NCBI RefSeq assembly: GCF_039541955.1
Contig: NZ_BAABHF010000009.1
Location: forward strand, 434,001 to 498,000
DNA length: 64,000 nucleotides
Direction: 5' to 3'
DNA from: Actinoallomurus oryzae
GTDB lineage: Bacteria; Actinomycetota; Actinomycetes; Streptosporangiales; Streptosporangiaceae
In this document: positions 16,863-25,282 of the stretch, one piece after another
Layout of the letters: the number at the start of each line of letters is the position of its first letter
Position numbering within the stretch: the stretch's first letter is position 1
Program-made: the position numbers and the translations under genes
Notes under the pieces: model-generated
What the model was told of the DNA's origin: nothing
Seen by the model: only the letters and a program-made list of their open reading frames with translations
Databases searched by the model: none

Positions 16863-17183
16863 GTGAACAAAGCGATCTTTGACGAGGTCGCGGTGCTGTG
16901 GGCCGAACATCTCGGTGCGCCGTGGCCTGATGATCTTTACTGGGTGGACGACCGTGATGGCAACATGCCCGAGATCGACGGTGCGATGGCTGGATGCGTC
17001 TCGGACTATGTGAAAAGCCGCGGTGCGGTGGATGAGGAGCGGTGCCGCGTCCTCCAAGAAGGCGCTCGTGCTCTTCGCAGGATGCTTCCCCGCCTGCGTG
17101 GCGAGGCCGCGGTATATGTCCGCCGCTTGATCCGGATGGCGGAGTTGATCGATCACGATGGCCGGTCAGCCTCTCAGGTGTGA
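16863..17183 (+). CDS. small hypothetical protein
   Basis: 106 residues from GTG 16863. Acidic and helical: FDEVAVLWAEHLGAPWPDDL, YWVDDRDGNMPEIDGAMAGC, and EERCRVLQEGARALRRMLPR with a final RRLIRMAELIDHD. The frame is open further upstream, but that stretch does not look coding. No domain recognised. It stands alone between a decayed region and the TmrB-like gene, which is convergent. Confidence 0.6.
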   Translation: MNKAIFDEVAVLWAEHLGAPWPDDLYWVDDRDGNMPEIDGAMAGCVSDYVKSRGAVDEERCRVLQEGARALRRMLPRLRGEAAVYVRRLIRMAELIDHDGRSASQV

Positions 17184-17248
17184 CCGCCACAACGGTGAGT
17201 CAAGCGGCGCCACCGCCCACGCCCGTGCGTACCCGTCAGAGCGGACGA

Positions 17249-17839
17249 TCACGGTCGCGTACGGTCGGACCTTGCCTGCCGCATCCGCTTGCCGTCTCCG
17301 TGAGCCTGGCGCAAGTCGGCCCTGGCCAGCACCTCGTCGGCCAGCTCAGCCGGGGTCAGCCTGTCCGAGCGCAGCATAAGCGTCCCGCCCGGCTGACGGG
17401 CCGCGGCGGCCACCATCTCATCCACGCCGGTCATGCCGAACTCGCGGGCCGCCTGGTCCCACTCCTTGTCGGGGTGAGTCACGCGGGCGTTGAGCCGCTC
17501 CCGAAGCACCCCGGCGTCCACCTCCAGGAAGACGTGCAGGACCTCCTCACCCGCGTCGGTCAGGCCACCGAGGATCTCCGCCCGGTAGGCGTCGCGGATC
17601 AGCGACATGGGGACGATGAGCGTATCCGCGTGGTGTCTGCGCAGCGACAACGCCGTCGCGACGACCAGTTCCCGCCAGCTCGGCAGGTGCTGGAAATCGC
17701 CGTTGGGCGGCATCCACTTCCAGAGCATGAGGCCGACGTCCTCCGGGTCATACACGACCGCGTCCGGAAGCCGCCGGTGCAGTTCCTCCGCGAGCGTCGT
17801 CTTGCCCGCGCCGAACCCGCCGTTGATCCAGATGATCAC
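17249..17839 (-). CDS. TmrB-like P-loop ATP-binding protein
   Basis: 196 residues from GTG 17839. The N-terminus IIWINGGFGAGKTTLAEELH has a P-loop (residues 7-14) and closely follows the start of Bacillus subtilis tunicamycin-resistance protein TmrB. DAVVYDPEDVGLMLW, LIVPMSLI and VFLEVDAGVLRERLNAR correspond to later conserved parts of that family. These proteins bind ATP and are thought to sequester or modify a nucleoside antibiotic, or act as small-molecule kinases (known for TmrB; inferred here). An upstream TTG (17848) is possible but less likely. Confidence 0.8.
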   Translation of the reverse strand: MIIWINGGFGAGKTTLAEELHRRLPDAVVYDPEDVGLMLWKWMPPNGDFQHLPSWRELVVATALSLRRHHADTLIVPMSLIRDAYRAEILGGLTDAGEEVLHVFLEVDAGVLRERLNARVTHPDKEWDQAAREFGMTGVDEMVAAAARQPGGTLMLRSDRLTPAELADEVLARADLRQAHGDGKRMRQARSDRTRP

Positions 17840-18036
17840 GCAGCACAAGCTATCCGGTCGTCTCGGGGCGCGGTGATGATGATCCCGGGGTCGAAGGTCG
17901 TGTCAAACCTCAGAGCCCGGGCGACAGATCCGACTGGAAGGTGGGTGACACTCCGGCCAGAGCGGTCGATCAGGGTCGCATACGGTCGTTCGCGGGGAGA
18001 AGGTTAAGAGCGCGCAGGTCAGCGGGCACGACGGGA

Positions 18037-18966
18037 TCAGACGGTGAGGACGAGCTTGCCCTGGAGGTGACCGCCGTCGAGCAGCCGGTGTGCGTCGGCG
18101 ACGTGCTCGAACGGGAACGTCTCCTGCACGTGGGCTCGGAGCTTGCCCTGTTCGACGAGTTCGACGAGACCTCGTAGGGCGACCGGATCAGGGTCGACCG
18201 CGATGCCGCTGAAGCGCATGCCGGCCGCCTCGTACTTGGCGGCGAGCTCCGTATCCTCCTCGGCGACCGCCGTCACCAGGTGGCCGCCTGGGCGGAGCAC
18301 TGCGAGCGACCGCTCGACGGTGTCGCCGCCGATCGTGTCGAGCACGACGTCGATGTCGCGGACCGCCTCGGTGAAGTCGACCGCCGTGTAGTCGATCACC
18401 TCGTCGGCGCCGAGGCCCTCGACGAACTTCCGCTTGCTCCCGCCGGCGGTCGCGATCACGTGTGCGCCGAGTGCTTTCGCGATCTGGATCGCCACGTGGC
18501 CGACCCCGCCACCGCCGCCGTGGACCAGGACGCGGTCGCCCTCGGTGACGCCGCCGAGGTCGACGAGGCCCTGCCACGCCGTCAGCCCGACGACCGGCAG
18601 TGCCGACGCCTCGACGTGCGAGAGCGACGCCGGCTTGCGTGCCAGGTGCAACGCGGGCGCCGACACGACCTCGGCGTACGCGCTCGCCGCCCGCGGGAAC
18701 AGTGGCATCCCGAACACCTCGTCGCCAGGCCTGAACCGCCACGTCTGCGGCGCCTCCTCGACCACGCCGCTGATGTCCCAGCCGAGGATGAACGGCGGCC
18801 GGCCGATCAGCGGGAACTCGCCGGCGCGCAGGCGCGCCTCCAGCGGGTTCAGCCCGATCGCCTTGACGCGGACGAGAACCTCGGCCGGGAGGGGCTGGGG
18901 CTCGGGCGCGTCCACGATGGTGAGCACCTCGGGACCGCCGAGCGTCTGCTGGGTGATGACTCGCAT
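18037..18966 (-). CDS. NADP-dependent quinone oxidoreductase (zinc-free MDR)
   Basis: 309 residues of the medium-chain dehydrogenase/reductase superfamily. It begins MRVITQQTLGGPEVLTIVDA, the usual start of quinone-oxidoreductase-like members; GWDISGVVEEA and GDEVFGMPLFPRAASAYAEV form the GroES-like domain; VLVHGGGGGVGHVAIQIAKA (about 143-162) is the NADP-binding loop. The zinc ligands of alcohol dehydrogenases are absent. It is divergent from an HxlR regulator with a candidate operator between them, a pairing usually linked to quinone or aldehyde stress. Confidence 0.9.
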   Translation of the reverse strand: MRVITQQTLGGPEVLTIVDAPEPQPLPAEVLVRVKAIGLNPLEARLRAGEFPLIGRPPFILGWDISGVVEEAPQTWRFRPGDEVFGMPLFPRAASAYAEVVSAPALHLARKPASLSHVEASALPVVGLTAWQGLVDLGGVTEGDRVLVHGGGGGVGHVAIQIAKALGAHVIATAGGSKRKFVEGLGADEVIDYTAVDFTEAVRDIDVVLDTIGGDTVERSLAVLRPGGHLVTAVAEEDTELAAKYEAAGMRFSGIAVDPDPVALRGLVELVEQGKLRAHVQETFPFEHVADAHRLLDGGHLQGKLVLTV

Positions 18967-19005
18967 GACTCTCCTGGCTTTGAAGGGGGGAGAGAACCCA
19001 GGCTA

Positions 19006-19022
19006 GGTTTCCGATAGGAACC
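19006..19022. promoter_or_regulatory. inverted repeat between oxidoreductase and HxlR gene
   Basis: GGTTTCCGATAGGAACC is an imperfect palindrome (six of seven outer pairs match, one being G-T) in the 75-nt divergent interval. HxlR-type regulators bind such short dyads and control the adjacent reductase, so this is a reasonable operator candidate. Confidence 0.4.
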
Positions 19023-19041
19023 AGCAGGTACCTTTGGCGCC

Positions 19042-19422
19042 ATGAGCGGCTTCGGTCCCGGTGATCCCTTTCTCGCCGACTGTCCGGCGCGTCTGGCGGT
19101 CGAGCTCATCGCCGACAAGTGGACGGTGGTCGTGCTCTACGGCCTCAGCAAGGGCCCGGTACGCCATGGCGAGCTGATCGAGCTGATCGGCGGCATCTCC
19201 CGCAAGATGCTCACCCAGACCCTCCGACGGCTCCAGGCGCACGGACTCGTCCGCCGCCACGCCTACGCCGAGGTGCCGCCCCGCGTCGAGTACGAGCTCA
19301 CCCCGCTCGGGGCGACGCTGATCGATCCGATCCACATGCTGACCGAGTGGGCGAGGGCGAACGGCGACGCCGTGCTCGATGCGCTCGACGCCGATCCCGA
19401 GCCGGTCGCCCATGGCGACTGA
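19042..19422 (+). CDS. HxlR-family transcriptional regulator
   Basis: 126 residues. CPARLAVELIADKWTVVVLY is the hallmark HxlR N-terminus with its conserved cysteine (residue 14), the residue that senses electrophiles in YodB/HypR-type members (known). RHGELIELIGGISRKMLTQT and LRRLQAHGLV form the winged helix. The C-terminal LTPLGATLIDPIHMLTEWA is typical. Only one cysteine is visible, which favours a one-Cys switch. It most likely controls the divergent oxidoreductase. Confidence 0.9.
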   Translation: MSGFGPGDPFLADCPARLAVELIADKWTVVVLYGLSKGPVRHGELIELIGGISRKMLTQTLRRLQAHGLVRRHAYAEVPPRVEYELTPLGATLIDPIHMLTEWARANGDAVLDALDADPEPVAHGD

Positions 19423-19429
19423 GGCTTCA

Positions 19430-19888
19430 CTAGGGCACTGAGTACCCTCGGCCGCGCTCGCTCTGTTGCTGGTCGATGTCGTTTCCGGCGGGGACGAGTT
19501 CGTCGAGGAGTTCGCGGACGCGAGTGTCGATCTCGTCGCGGATGGGACGCACCTCATCGACGGTCTTGCCCGCGGGGTCGTCGAGTCGCCAGTCGAGGTA
19601 GCGCTTGCCGGGGAAGACGGGGCAGGCATCGCCGCAGCCCATGGTGATGACGACGTCGGCGGCCTGGACCGCTTCCGTGGTCAGGGGCTTGGGGAACTCC
19701 CTGGTCAGGTCGAGGCCGAGTTCCTCCATGACCGTGACGACGGCAGGGTTGATCGACTCCGCGGGGGCGGAGCCGGCGGAGCGTACGCGGACGCGTCCGG
19801 CGGCGTGGTGGTCGAGCAGGGCGGCGGCCATCTGAGAGCGGCCGGCGTTGTGGACGCAGACGAACAGAACCTCGGGAAGGTCAGACAC
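19430..19888 (-). CDS. arsC: arsenate reductase, thioredoxin-coupled LMW-PTP type
   Basis: 152 residues from GTG 19888 with GAGGAG 6 nt upstream. VCVHNAGRSQMA carries the CX5R phosphatase-like active site (Cys11, Arg17). CGDACPVFPGK supplies the two further cysteines of the redox relay seen in Staphylococcus aureus ArsC, and LDDPAGKTVDEVRPIRDEI matches its C-terminal signature. It reduces arsenate to arsenite for export by the adjacent Acr3. The gene is the third in an arsR-acr3-arsC operon, 73 nt after acr3. Confidence 0.93.
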   Translation of the reverse strand: MSDLPEVLFVCVHNAGRSQMAAALLDHHAAGRVRVRSAGSAPAESINPAVVTVMEELGLDLTREFPKPLTTEAVQAADVVITMGCGDACPVFPGKRYLDWRLDDPAGKTVDEVRPIRDEIDTRVRELLDELVPAGNDIDQQQSERGRGYSVP

Positions 19889-19961
19889 CAGGACTCCTCG
19901 TTGATGATGGGACGGCGGTCTTCGGCTCCTCGGTGGCCGTCCGAGCCCGGCCGACGGTCTC

Positions 19962-20906
19962 CTACGGGGTGGTTCGGCGGCGTAGCGCGAGGGAGACGTA
20001 GACCAGGGCGACCAGGACGGGAACCTCGATGAGCGGGCCGACGACACCGGCGAGGGCCTGGCCGGAGGTGACGCCGAAGGTGGCGATGGCGACCGCGATG
20101 GCGAGTTCGAAGTTGTTACCGGCCGCGGTGAAGGCGTCGCCTTGGAGGGCGAACAGGATCACGATGGTGAACAGCAGCCCGTACAGGGCGGCGGGTCCGA
20201 TCCGGGGCACGAACCGCGTTTCGTACCAGTCCCGGCCACGAGCTTTCTCGCCAAGGCGGCGGGTCAGGTAGCCGGCGAGCAGCGGGATGCCGAGGAACAC
20301 CAGGACCGAGCGGGCGATGTCCCAGGTCGAGGCGTTCAGGTTCGTCTGGTGCAGGCCGAGCCAGCCGGGCAGGACGTGCAGGTAGAACCAGCCGAGCAGC
20401 GCGAACGCCACCACCTGGAACACCGAGTTCAACGCGACGAGTACGGCGGCGGCCTCACGATCGCCGCAGGCCAGGTCGTTCCAGATGATGACCATCGCGA
20501 TGCAGCGTGCCAGTCCGACGATGATCAGTCCGGTGCGGTAGGCGGGCAGGTCGGACAGGAAGATCCACGCCAGCGCGAACATCACCGCCGGGCCGACGAT
20601 CCAGTTCAACACGATCGAGGGGATCAGCAGCCGCCGGTCGCGGGTCACGGTGTCGAGCCGGTCGTAGCGGACCTTGACCAGCACCGGGTACATCATGACC
20701 AGCAGCCCGACCGCGATCGGCAGCGAGATGCCGTCGACCTTCACGGCGTCCAGACCCCTGCCGAGCTCAGGTATCGCCCTGCCGGCGAGCAGGCCGAGGG
20801 CCATCGCGGCGGCGATCCACATCGGCAGGAACCGGTCCAGCACCGACAGCCGGCCGACGACCGCGGCGTCCGCGGCGCCCGGGGTGTGTTCGTCGGTCGT
20901 GGTCAC
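19962..20906 (-). CDS. acr3: Acr3-family arsenite efflux permease
   Basis: 314 residues from GTG 20906, whose GTGA overlaps the arsR stop. About ten hydrophobic helices of the BASS/ACR3 fold. The diagnostic helix-4 segment ARCIAMVIIWNDLACGDREA contains the catalytic cysteine region (RCIAMV) typical of Acr3. LNWIVGPAVMFALAWIFL and SGQALAGVVGPLIEVPVLVA are also characteristic. It exports arsenite using the proton motive force. Tight coupling with arsR means arsenite-dependent derepression of the whole operon. Confidence 0.93.
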   Translation of the reverse strand: MTTTDEHTPGAADAAVVGRLSVLDRFLPMWIAAAMALGLLAGRAIPELGRGLDAVKVDGISLPIAVGLLVMMYPVLVKVRYDRLDTVTRDRRLLIPSIVLNWIVGPAVMFALAWIFLSDLPAYRTGLIIVGLARCIAMVIIWNDLACGDREAAAVLVALNSVFQVVAFALLGWFYLHVLPGWLGLHQTNLNASTWDIARSVLVFLGIPLLAGYLTRRLGEKARGRDWYETRFVPRIGPAALYGLLFTIVILFALQGDAFTAAGNNFELAIAVAIATFGVTSGQALAGVVGPLIEVPVLVALVYVSLALRRRTTP

Positions 20907-21280
20907 GCCCGAACCAGTCCGGCGGCTTGGCGCGGCCCGAGGATCGCCGACAGCCGCTGCAGCGTCTGCGGGTTGATCCAGTAGTAGACCCACGTACCGC
21001 GGCGCTCGGAGTCGATCAATCCGGCCTGTTTGAGGACCTTCAGGTGATGGCTGATCGTCGGAGCGGTCAGATCGAAGGCACTGGTCAGGTCGCACACACA
21101 TGCCTCACCGCCCTCGTGGCAGGCGATGAGCGACAGCAGCCGTAGCCGTACCGGGTCACCGATCGCCTTGAACAGCGGCGCGAGTTCGTCCGCCTCGGTG
21201 GCGTTCAGCGGTTCGCACGCCAGCGGGGCGCAGCACGCCGCCTCGGACACGTCCACGACCGACAGGTCTTGCTTAGACAT
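20903..21280 (-). CDS. arsR: ArsR-family arsenite-responsive repressor
   Basis: 125 residues from ATG 21280. Winged helix: LAPLFKAIGDPVRLRLLSLI, DLTAPTISHHLKVLKQAGLI and SERRGTWVYYWINPQTL. ACVCDL in helix 3 carries the vicinal cysteine pair that binds As(III) in classical ArsR; a further CC near the N-terminus (EAACCAP) might contribute a third thiolate. It represses the arsR-acr3-arsC operon and probably the divergent small-gene/arsI unit. Confidence 0.92.
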   Translation of the reverse strand: MSKQDLSVVDVSEAACCAPLACEPLNATEADELAPLFKAIGDPVRLRLLSLIACHEGGEACVCDLTSAFDLTAPTISHHLKVLKQAGLIDSERRGTWVYYWINPQTLQRLSAILGPRQAAGLVRA

Positions 21281-21337
21281 GCTTCTAATTTGACATGCGC
21301 CTAGGCAAGGGCGCAAACTGACGACGCCGCGCTGATT

Positions 21338-21346
21338 TGAAGTTCA
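21338..21346. promoter_or_regulatory. candidate ArsR operator half-region
   Basis: TGAAGTTCA is a 4-1-4 palindrome in the 85-nt interval between arsR and the divergent small gene, embedded in TTTGAAGTTCATCTAAA. A second TTTGACAT motif lies on the arsR side (about 21291-21298). ArsR-type repressors bind short TTGA-rich dyads, so both are candidates; the exact site is not determined. Confidence 0.3.
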
Positions 21347-21365
21347 TCTAAACAGGAGGTGGACA

Positions 21366-21545
21366 GTGGCTCTTCTACCCGCCCTGGCCCGCCGGATCGC
21401 CGCGCATGGCGTCCGAGCACGCCGCGAGCGCATCACGTTCAACGACTCCACCGGCGAGGTGTGCGACGCGTCGTGCCGCCGTACCGCTCGCCTGGACCGC
21501 GCCCGTACCACCGCGCTAGCCGCCGGCCTGGACTATCGCATCTGA
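21366..21545 (+). CDS. 59-residue cysteine-containing protein of the ars locus
   Basis: Opens with GTG 21366, preceded by AGGAGG with about 6-nt spacing, and ends 22 nt before arsI. The product is basic with a short motif EVCDASCRR (a CxxxC pair) preceded by ERITFNDSTG and followed by an arginine/alanine-rich helix. Excellent translation signals, genome-like codon use and position in the arsI transcript argue that it is real. The cysteine pair might bind arsenite or a metal, but that is inference. Confidence 0.65.
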   Translation: MALLPALARRIAAHGVRARRERITFNDSTGEVCDASCRRTARLDRARTTALAAGLDYRI

Positions 21546-21567
21546 ATCACACCGAAAGGAACACCGC

Positions 21568-22050
21568 ATGTCTCGTGTTCAACTCGCTCTGCGGGTCGCC
21601 GACCTGGACGGCTCCGTCAACTTCTACTCCAAGCTCTTCGGCGTCGAACCCGCCAAGCGCCGAGCCGGCTACGCCAACTTCGCCATCGCCGAGCCGCCCC
21701 TGAAGCTGGTCTTGATCGAAGGTGAGGCCGGCGAGGCGACGCGGATGGACCATCTGGGCGTCGAGGTCGAGGACACCGATCTCGTGACCGCCGCCACCCA
21801 GCGTCTGAAGGACGCTGGCCTGGCCACGTTCGAGGAGAACGACACCTCCTGCTGTTACGCGCTCCAGGACAAGGTGTGGGTCCACGGTCCCGGCCAGGAG
21901 CCGTGGGAGGTCTACACGGTCAAAGGCGACGCCGACACCCTGGAGAAGACCGAGGGCTCGGCCTGCTGCGCCGGCGGGGCGGCCGATGCCACCGATGGCG
22001 AGAAGGTGACCGTCTCCGCCGATGCCTCATCCGGCGGCTGCTGCTGCTGA
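21568..22050 (+). CDS. arsI: ArsI/CadI-family VOC protein (C-As lyase-like)
   Basis: 160 residues from ATG 21568, with AAAGGA upstream. It matches CadI/ArsI: SRVQLALRVADLDGSVNFYS, YANFAIAEPPLKLVLIE, DHLGVEVED and TSCCYALQDKVWVHGPG with the vicinal cysteines that bind As(III) in ArsI. GQEPWEVYT contributes the Fe-binding Glu. Characterised C-As lyases have a metal-ligand His at position 5; here it is Gln, as in mycobacterial CadI, so C-As cleavage is not assured. A C-terminal extension adds ACCAGG and ends GGCCC, extra thiols for metal binding. Confidence 0.88.
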   Translation: MSRVQLALRVADLDGSVNFYSKLFGVEPAKRRAGYANFAIAEPPLKLVLIEGEAGEATRMDHLGVEVEDTDLVTAATQRLKDAGLATFEENDTSCCYALQDKVWVHGPGQEPWEVYTVKGDADTLEKTEGSACCAGGAADATDGEKVTVSADASSGGCCC

Positions 22051-22133
22051 CGGGAGCCGGGGGGCGTGGCCATCGCGAGTCGCGGTGACTCACGCCCTCC
22101 ATGCCCGCCCTATGACGCTCAGGATTCCCCGAC

Positions 22134-22156
22134 CGGCCCGCGGCTCGGGCGGGCCG
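22134..22156. terminator. bidirectional terminator hairpin
   Basis: A perfect 8-bp GC stem, CGGCCCGC / GCGGGCCG, with loop GGCTCGG lies between the convergent ends of arsI (22050) and the VOC gene (22192). There is no U-run, as is common for actinomycete intrinsic terminators. Confidence 0.6.
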
Positions 22157-22191
22157 AAAGTCATCCTCCCCGTTGTCCTGCTCGCTGCGTG

Positions 22192-22605
22192 CTAACCGAG
22201 TTGAGCCAGGCGGATCTGATTGCCGGACGGGTCGCGGAAGGAGGTGTCCATACCGTACGGCTGCTCGACGGGCTCCTCGACGAACTCGACGCCCCGGCCG
22301 AGGAGTTCTTTGTACGTCGTTTGGATGTCGTCGGTGGTCAGGAAGACGGTTCCGCCGAAGCCCTTGGCCATGAGGTCGCGTACCTGATCGGCGGTTTCGG
22401 GATCCATGACCGGCGCGCCGGGAATCGCCATCAGCGAGATCGCGATGTCGGGCTGGCCGACCGGGCCGACGGCGAGCCAGCGGAAGCCGCCCATCTCGGC
22501 CATGGTCACGTCGGCGCGCACCTCCATGCCGAGTTTGCGGGTGTAGAACTCGAGTGCCGCTTCTTGGTCGTGCACCCAAAGCTGCACGGTGCTGATCTTG
22601 ATCAT
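22192..22605 (-). CDS. VOC (glyoxalase/bleomycin-resistance-like) protein
   Basis: 137 residues. The beta-alpha-beta VOC pattern is clear: ISTVQLWVHDQEAALEFYTR, GFRWLAVGPVGQPDIAISLM, VFLTTDDIQTTYKELLGRGV and YGMDTSFRDPSGNQIRLAQ. The final D-PSGN-x-I motif provides the usual acidic metal ligand. These proteins bind small molecules or act as metal-dependent isomerases or dioxygenases; the substrate is unknown. The AraC-type gene lies upstream in the same direction, a common pairing in actinomycetes. Confidence 0.88.
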   Translation of the reverse strand: MIKISTVQLWVHDQEAALEFYTRKLGMEVRADVTMAEMGGFRWLAVGPVGQPDIAISLMAIPGAPVMDPETADQVRDLMAKGFGGTVFLTTDDIQTTYKELLGRGVEFVEEPVEQPYGMDTSFRDPSGNQIRLAQLG

Positions 22606-22690
22606 GGGGGTTCTCCCAACTACCAGGGGCTTTGTGCCGCGTTCAAAGCTAGCCAGGCGGCAACACGGCGTCTTCTCGAAACGTCCGGTT

Positions 22691-23146
22691 TCACCGTGAG
22701 GTCGGTCGGCGCGGGTCGGTCGGGGCGTTACGAGGGCGCCCGAACACCCGCAGGACGCACGCCGGGACCATCGCGTACGTGGCGGCGGGCGGGAACGTCG
22801 CGCGATAGGCCGTCGGCGACATCCCGTACGTGCGGGTGAAGCTGGTGGTGAACGAGCCGATACTCCGCAGGCCGACGGACACGCAGATGTCGGCGACCGA
22901 CCGGTCCGTGGTGCGCAGCAGTGCCGCGGCGCGTTCGAGGCGGCGGGTCAGCAGGTACGCGTGCGGGGACTCACCGAACGCCCGGCGGAACTCCTGGCTG
23001 AAGTGGGCGCGCGACAGCCCGGCGGCGCGGGCGAGGTCCACGACGGTCAACTCCTCGAAGTACCGCGCGTCGACCAGATCCTTGGCGCGCAGCAGGTGGC
23101 GCGCCGGCGGCACGGAGCCCATGAGACCCCAGTATCGCCGGTTCAC
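22691..23146 (-). CDS. AraC-family transcriptional regulator
   Basis: 151 residues from GTG 23146. Essentially a stand-alone AraC DNA-binding domain: LTVVDLARAAGLSRAHFSQE and RRAFGESPHAYLLTRRLERA form the first helix-turn-helix, and VADICVSVGLRSIGSFTTSF with RTYGMSPTAYRA forms the second with its signature. A short C-terminal tail lacks an obvious sensor domain. It is probably the regulator of the downstream VOC gene (85 nt between them). Confidence 0.88.
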   Translation of the reverse strand: MNRRYWGLMGSVPPARHLLRAKDLVDARYFEELTVVDLARAAGLSRAHFSQEFRRAFGESPHAYLLTRRLERAAALLRTTDRSVADICVSVGLRSIGSFTTSFTRTYGMSPTAYRATFPPAATYAMVPACVLRVFGRPRNAPTDPRRPTSR

Positions 23147-23254
23147 GCGCTGACGTGGCCAAGCCTCTCGACCGTCTCCCGCCGCGCCGCCGGCCACTGA
23201 CAGGACGGCGTACGGATCGCCGGCGGCGTTTCAGCTGGTACGCGGTGACGAGTG

Positions 23255-24505
23255 TCACCGGGACGGCGGGGTCTGTCCGGCCAGAGCCGTACGTTCCTGC
23301 GAGGCGGTCGGGCTGGGAACGGTCAGCCGGCTGAGCCCCAGCAGGGAGGCGAGCAGGGCCGCGGCGGCGCAGGCGGCGGCGAAGACGTATCCCCAGCGGG
23401 CGCCGGCCGTGTCGATGATCTGCCCGGCGGCGGCCGAGCCTGCCGCGGTGCCGACCGAGATCGCCGAGGTGAGCCAGGCCATGCCTTCGGTCTGCCGACT
23501 CGGCGGCGCCTGTCGCTCGATGAGGCTGAAGCAGGTGATCAGCATCGGTGACAGAGCCAGCCCGGAGAAGAGCATCGCCACGGCGAGGACGCCCAGCCCG
23601 GGCATCGCCCAGAACGTGGCCGTTCCCGCCGCCGCCGCGCTCAGGGCCAGTATGAGGCGGCGCCGTAGCGGGGCATGCCAGGTCCGCGCCCCGTACCACA
23701 GCCCGCCGACCGCACTGCCCAGTGCGTAACCGCCGAGGACCAGGCCGGCCAGCGGCTTGTGCCCGTTCTGTTGCGCGAAGTCCACGGTGGCCAGGTCGAT
23801 CGCGGCGAGCACCGCGCCGAAGAACAGGCCGACCGGCGCCAGCGTGACCAGGCCCCGCGCGGGCAGCAGCCGGCCGCCGTCACCGCGCCCCACACCCACC
23901 GGGCCCGTGGGAGGCTCGGTGACGCGCTGCGCGGCCAGCAGCAGCGAGCCGGCCACGCACGTCACCGCCGCCACCACCAGCCCCGCCGCCGGATGGACCC
24001 CGGTGGCCAGCAAGGTGACCAGCACCGGACCGGCCACGAAGATCACCTCGTCGGCCACCGACTCCAGCGAGAACGCGGCCTGCAGCAACGGCGAACCACC
24101 CAGCTGCGCGCTCCACCGGGCCCGTACCATCGAGCCGATCTGGGGCGTGGCGGCCCCGGCGAGCCCGCTACAGGCGATCAGCGCCCAGCCCGGCGCGCGC
24201 AGTTCCGCGCAGCCGATGAGGCCGACCGTTGACGCCGCGTACACCAGCACGAACGGCGGCAGCACCCGACCCTGGCCGAACCGATCGGCCAGCCGAGCAG
24301 CCAGCGGTGACACCAGCGCATAGCCGCCCGACCCGGCTGCGGCCACCGCACCCGCCAGCGCGTACCGGCCAGTGATCGACGCGACCAGCAGCACGGTCCC
24401 CAGACCGGTCATGGCGATCTGCATCCGGCCTACCAGCCCCGCCACGCAGAACCGCAGCGCACCCGGGCCGGCCAGCGCTCTCAGATATGAGCTTTCGCTC
24501 CGCAT
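23255..24505 (-). CDS. MFS transporter
   Basis: 416 residues with about twelve hydrophobic helices. The loop 2-3 region LAARLADRFGQGRVLPPFVL is the major facilitator motif A variant; a central cytoplasmic loop (RVTEPPTGPVGVGRGDGGRL) separates the halves; the second half repeats the pattern with GGLWYGARTWHAPLRRRLIL. Probably a proton-driven exporter; the substrate cannot be told. The gene is isolated, with its own upstream region. Confidence 0.88.
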   Translation of the reverse strand: MRSESSYLRALAGPGALRFCVAGLVGRMQIAMTGLGTVLLVASITGRYALAGAVAAAGSGGYALVSPLAARLADRFGQGRVLPPFVLVYAASTVGLIGCAELRAPGWALIACSGLAGAATPQIGSMVRARWSAQLGGSPLLQAAFSLESVADEVIFVAGPVLVTLLATGVHPAAGLVVAAVTCVAGSLLLAAQRVTEPPTGPVGVGRGDGGRLLPARGLVTLAPVGLFFGAVLAAIDLATVDFAQQNGHKPLAGLVLGGYALGSAVGGLWYGARTWHAPLRRRLILALSAAAAGTATFWAMPGLGVLAVAMLFSGLALSPMLITCFSLIERQAPPSRQTEGMAWLTSAISVGTAAGSAAAGQIIDTAGARWGYVFAAACAAAALLASLLGLSRLTVPSPTASQERTALAGQTPPSR

Positions 24506-24697
24506 GATCTCTGTCCGCCTCGCCCCGAAGTACGACTGTTCTCAGTGGAGATAGCGCAAGCGCGGAACGGCACTCAACTCATTTAGGTGCTCGGACACGC
24601 CGCATGGCCAGGGATGATGACTGATCGAATCCGGCTGTGGTGCTGTCCGCCGTGCCGATCAGGCGGCCCGTTTGCAGCGGGTCCGGCAGACCAGACA

Positions 24698-25282
24698 TCA
24701 AGGGCGACGGTTTTCGGCTCGCGCGAAAAGGGCGTGCAACCGGGGAAGCCGCAGCGGGATCAGCGCAGTATCTTCGGGGCCGCCGAATCGCCCCGACCAG
24801 GGCTCGCCCTCGCCGCTGGTGGCTGGGAGAACATCCAATGCCTCCCAGAACTCGTCCACATCGTCAGTGCGGCGTTCGTACGCCCGGGACGCGGCGAAAT
24901 GGATCGCCTCGCTCGACAGAGTGAACCGATCGATCTTCCCGGCCGCGATCAATCGCACTATCGGATGGTCCGCGAGCACGTCTGGGTCGGCCACGACCTG
25001 CTCGAACGCATCCTGTCCCAAGCCGACCAGGCCCGCCTGGAAATCGCTGAGGCTGTCGTCCGAGACGTAGTCACAGATGAGGAAGGCGGCCCCGCACACC
25101 CGCCACTGGTGCGCGTGCGATGCGGTCTCGGCGTAGCAGTGGTGGAAGTCGACGATACGGTCCGGAGGCAACTGCGCCAGCCCGTCCACCAGCGCCGCGC
25201 CGACAGCGGAGCCGGACGGCCAGGCGCCGTCGTCGGATGCGTCCGTACGGGCCTGCTCGATCAGTGCCCAGAACTCGCTCAT
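24698..25282 (-). CDS. DUF4240 domain protein
   Basis: 194 residues. It begins MSEFWALIEQAR and contains LPPDRIVDFHHCYAETASHA, VCGAAFLICDYVSDDSLSDF, QAGLVGLGQDAFEQVVADPD and a C-terminal YERRTDDVDEFWEAL, all as in DUF4240 proteins. The family has no established activity, though members recur near toxin-immunity-like genes. A GTG two codons upstream (25288) is an alternative start. It appears to be monocistronic. Confidence 0.8.
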   Translation of the reverse strand: MSEFWALIEQARTDASDDGAWPSGSAVGAALVDGLAQLPPDRIVDFHHCYAETASHAHQWRVCGAAFLICDYVSDDSLSDFQAGLVGLGQDAFEQVVADPDVLADHPIVRLIAAGKIDRFTLSSEAIHFAASRAYERRTDDVDEFWEALDVLPATSGEGEPWSGRFGGPEDTALIPLRLPRLHALFARAENRRP

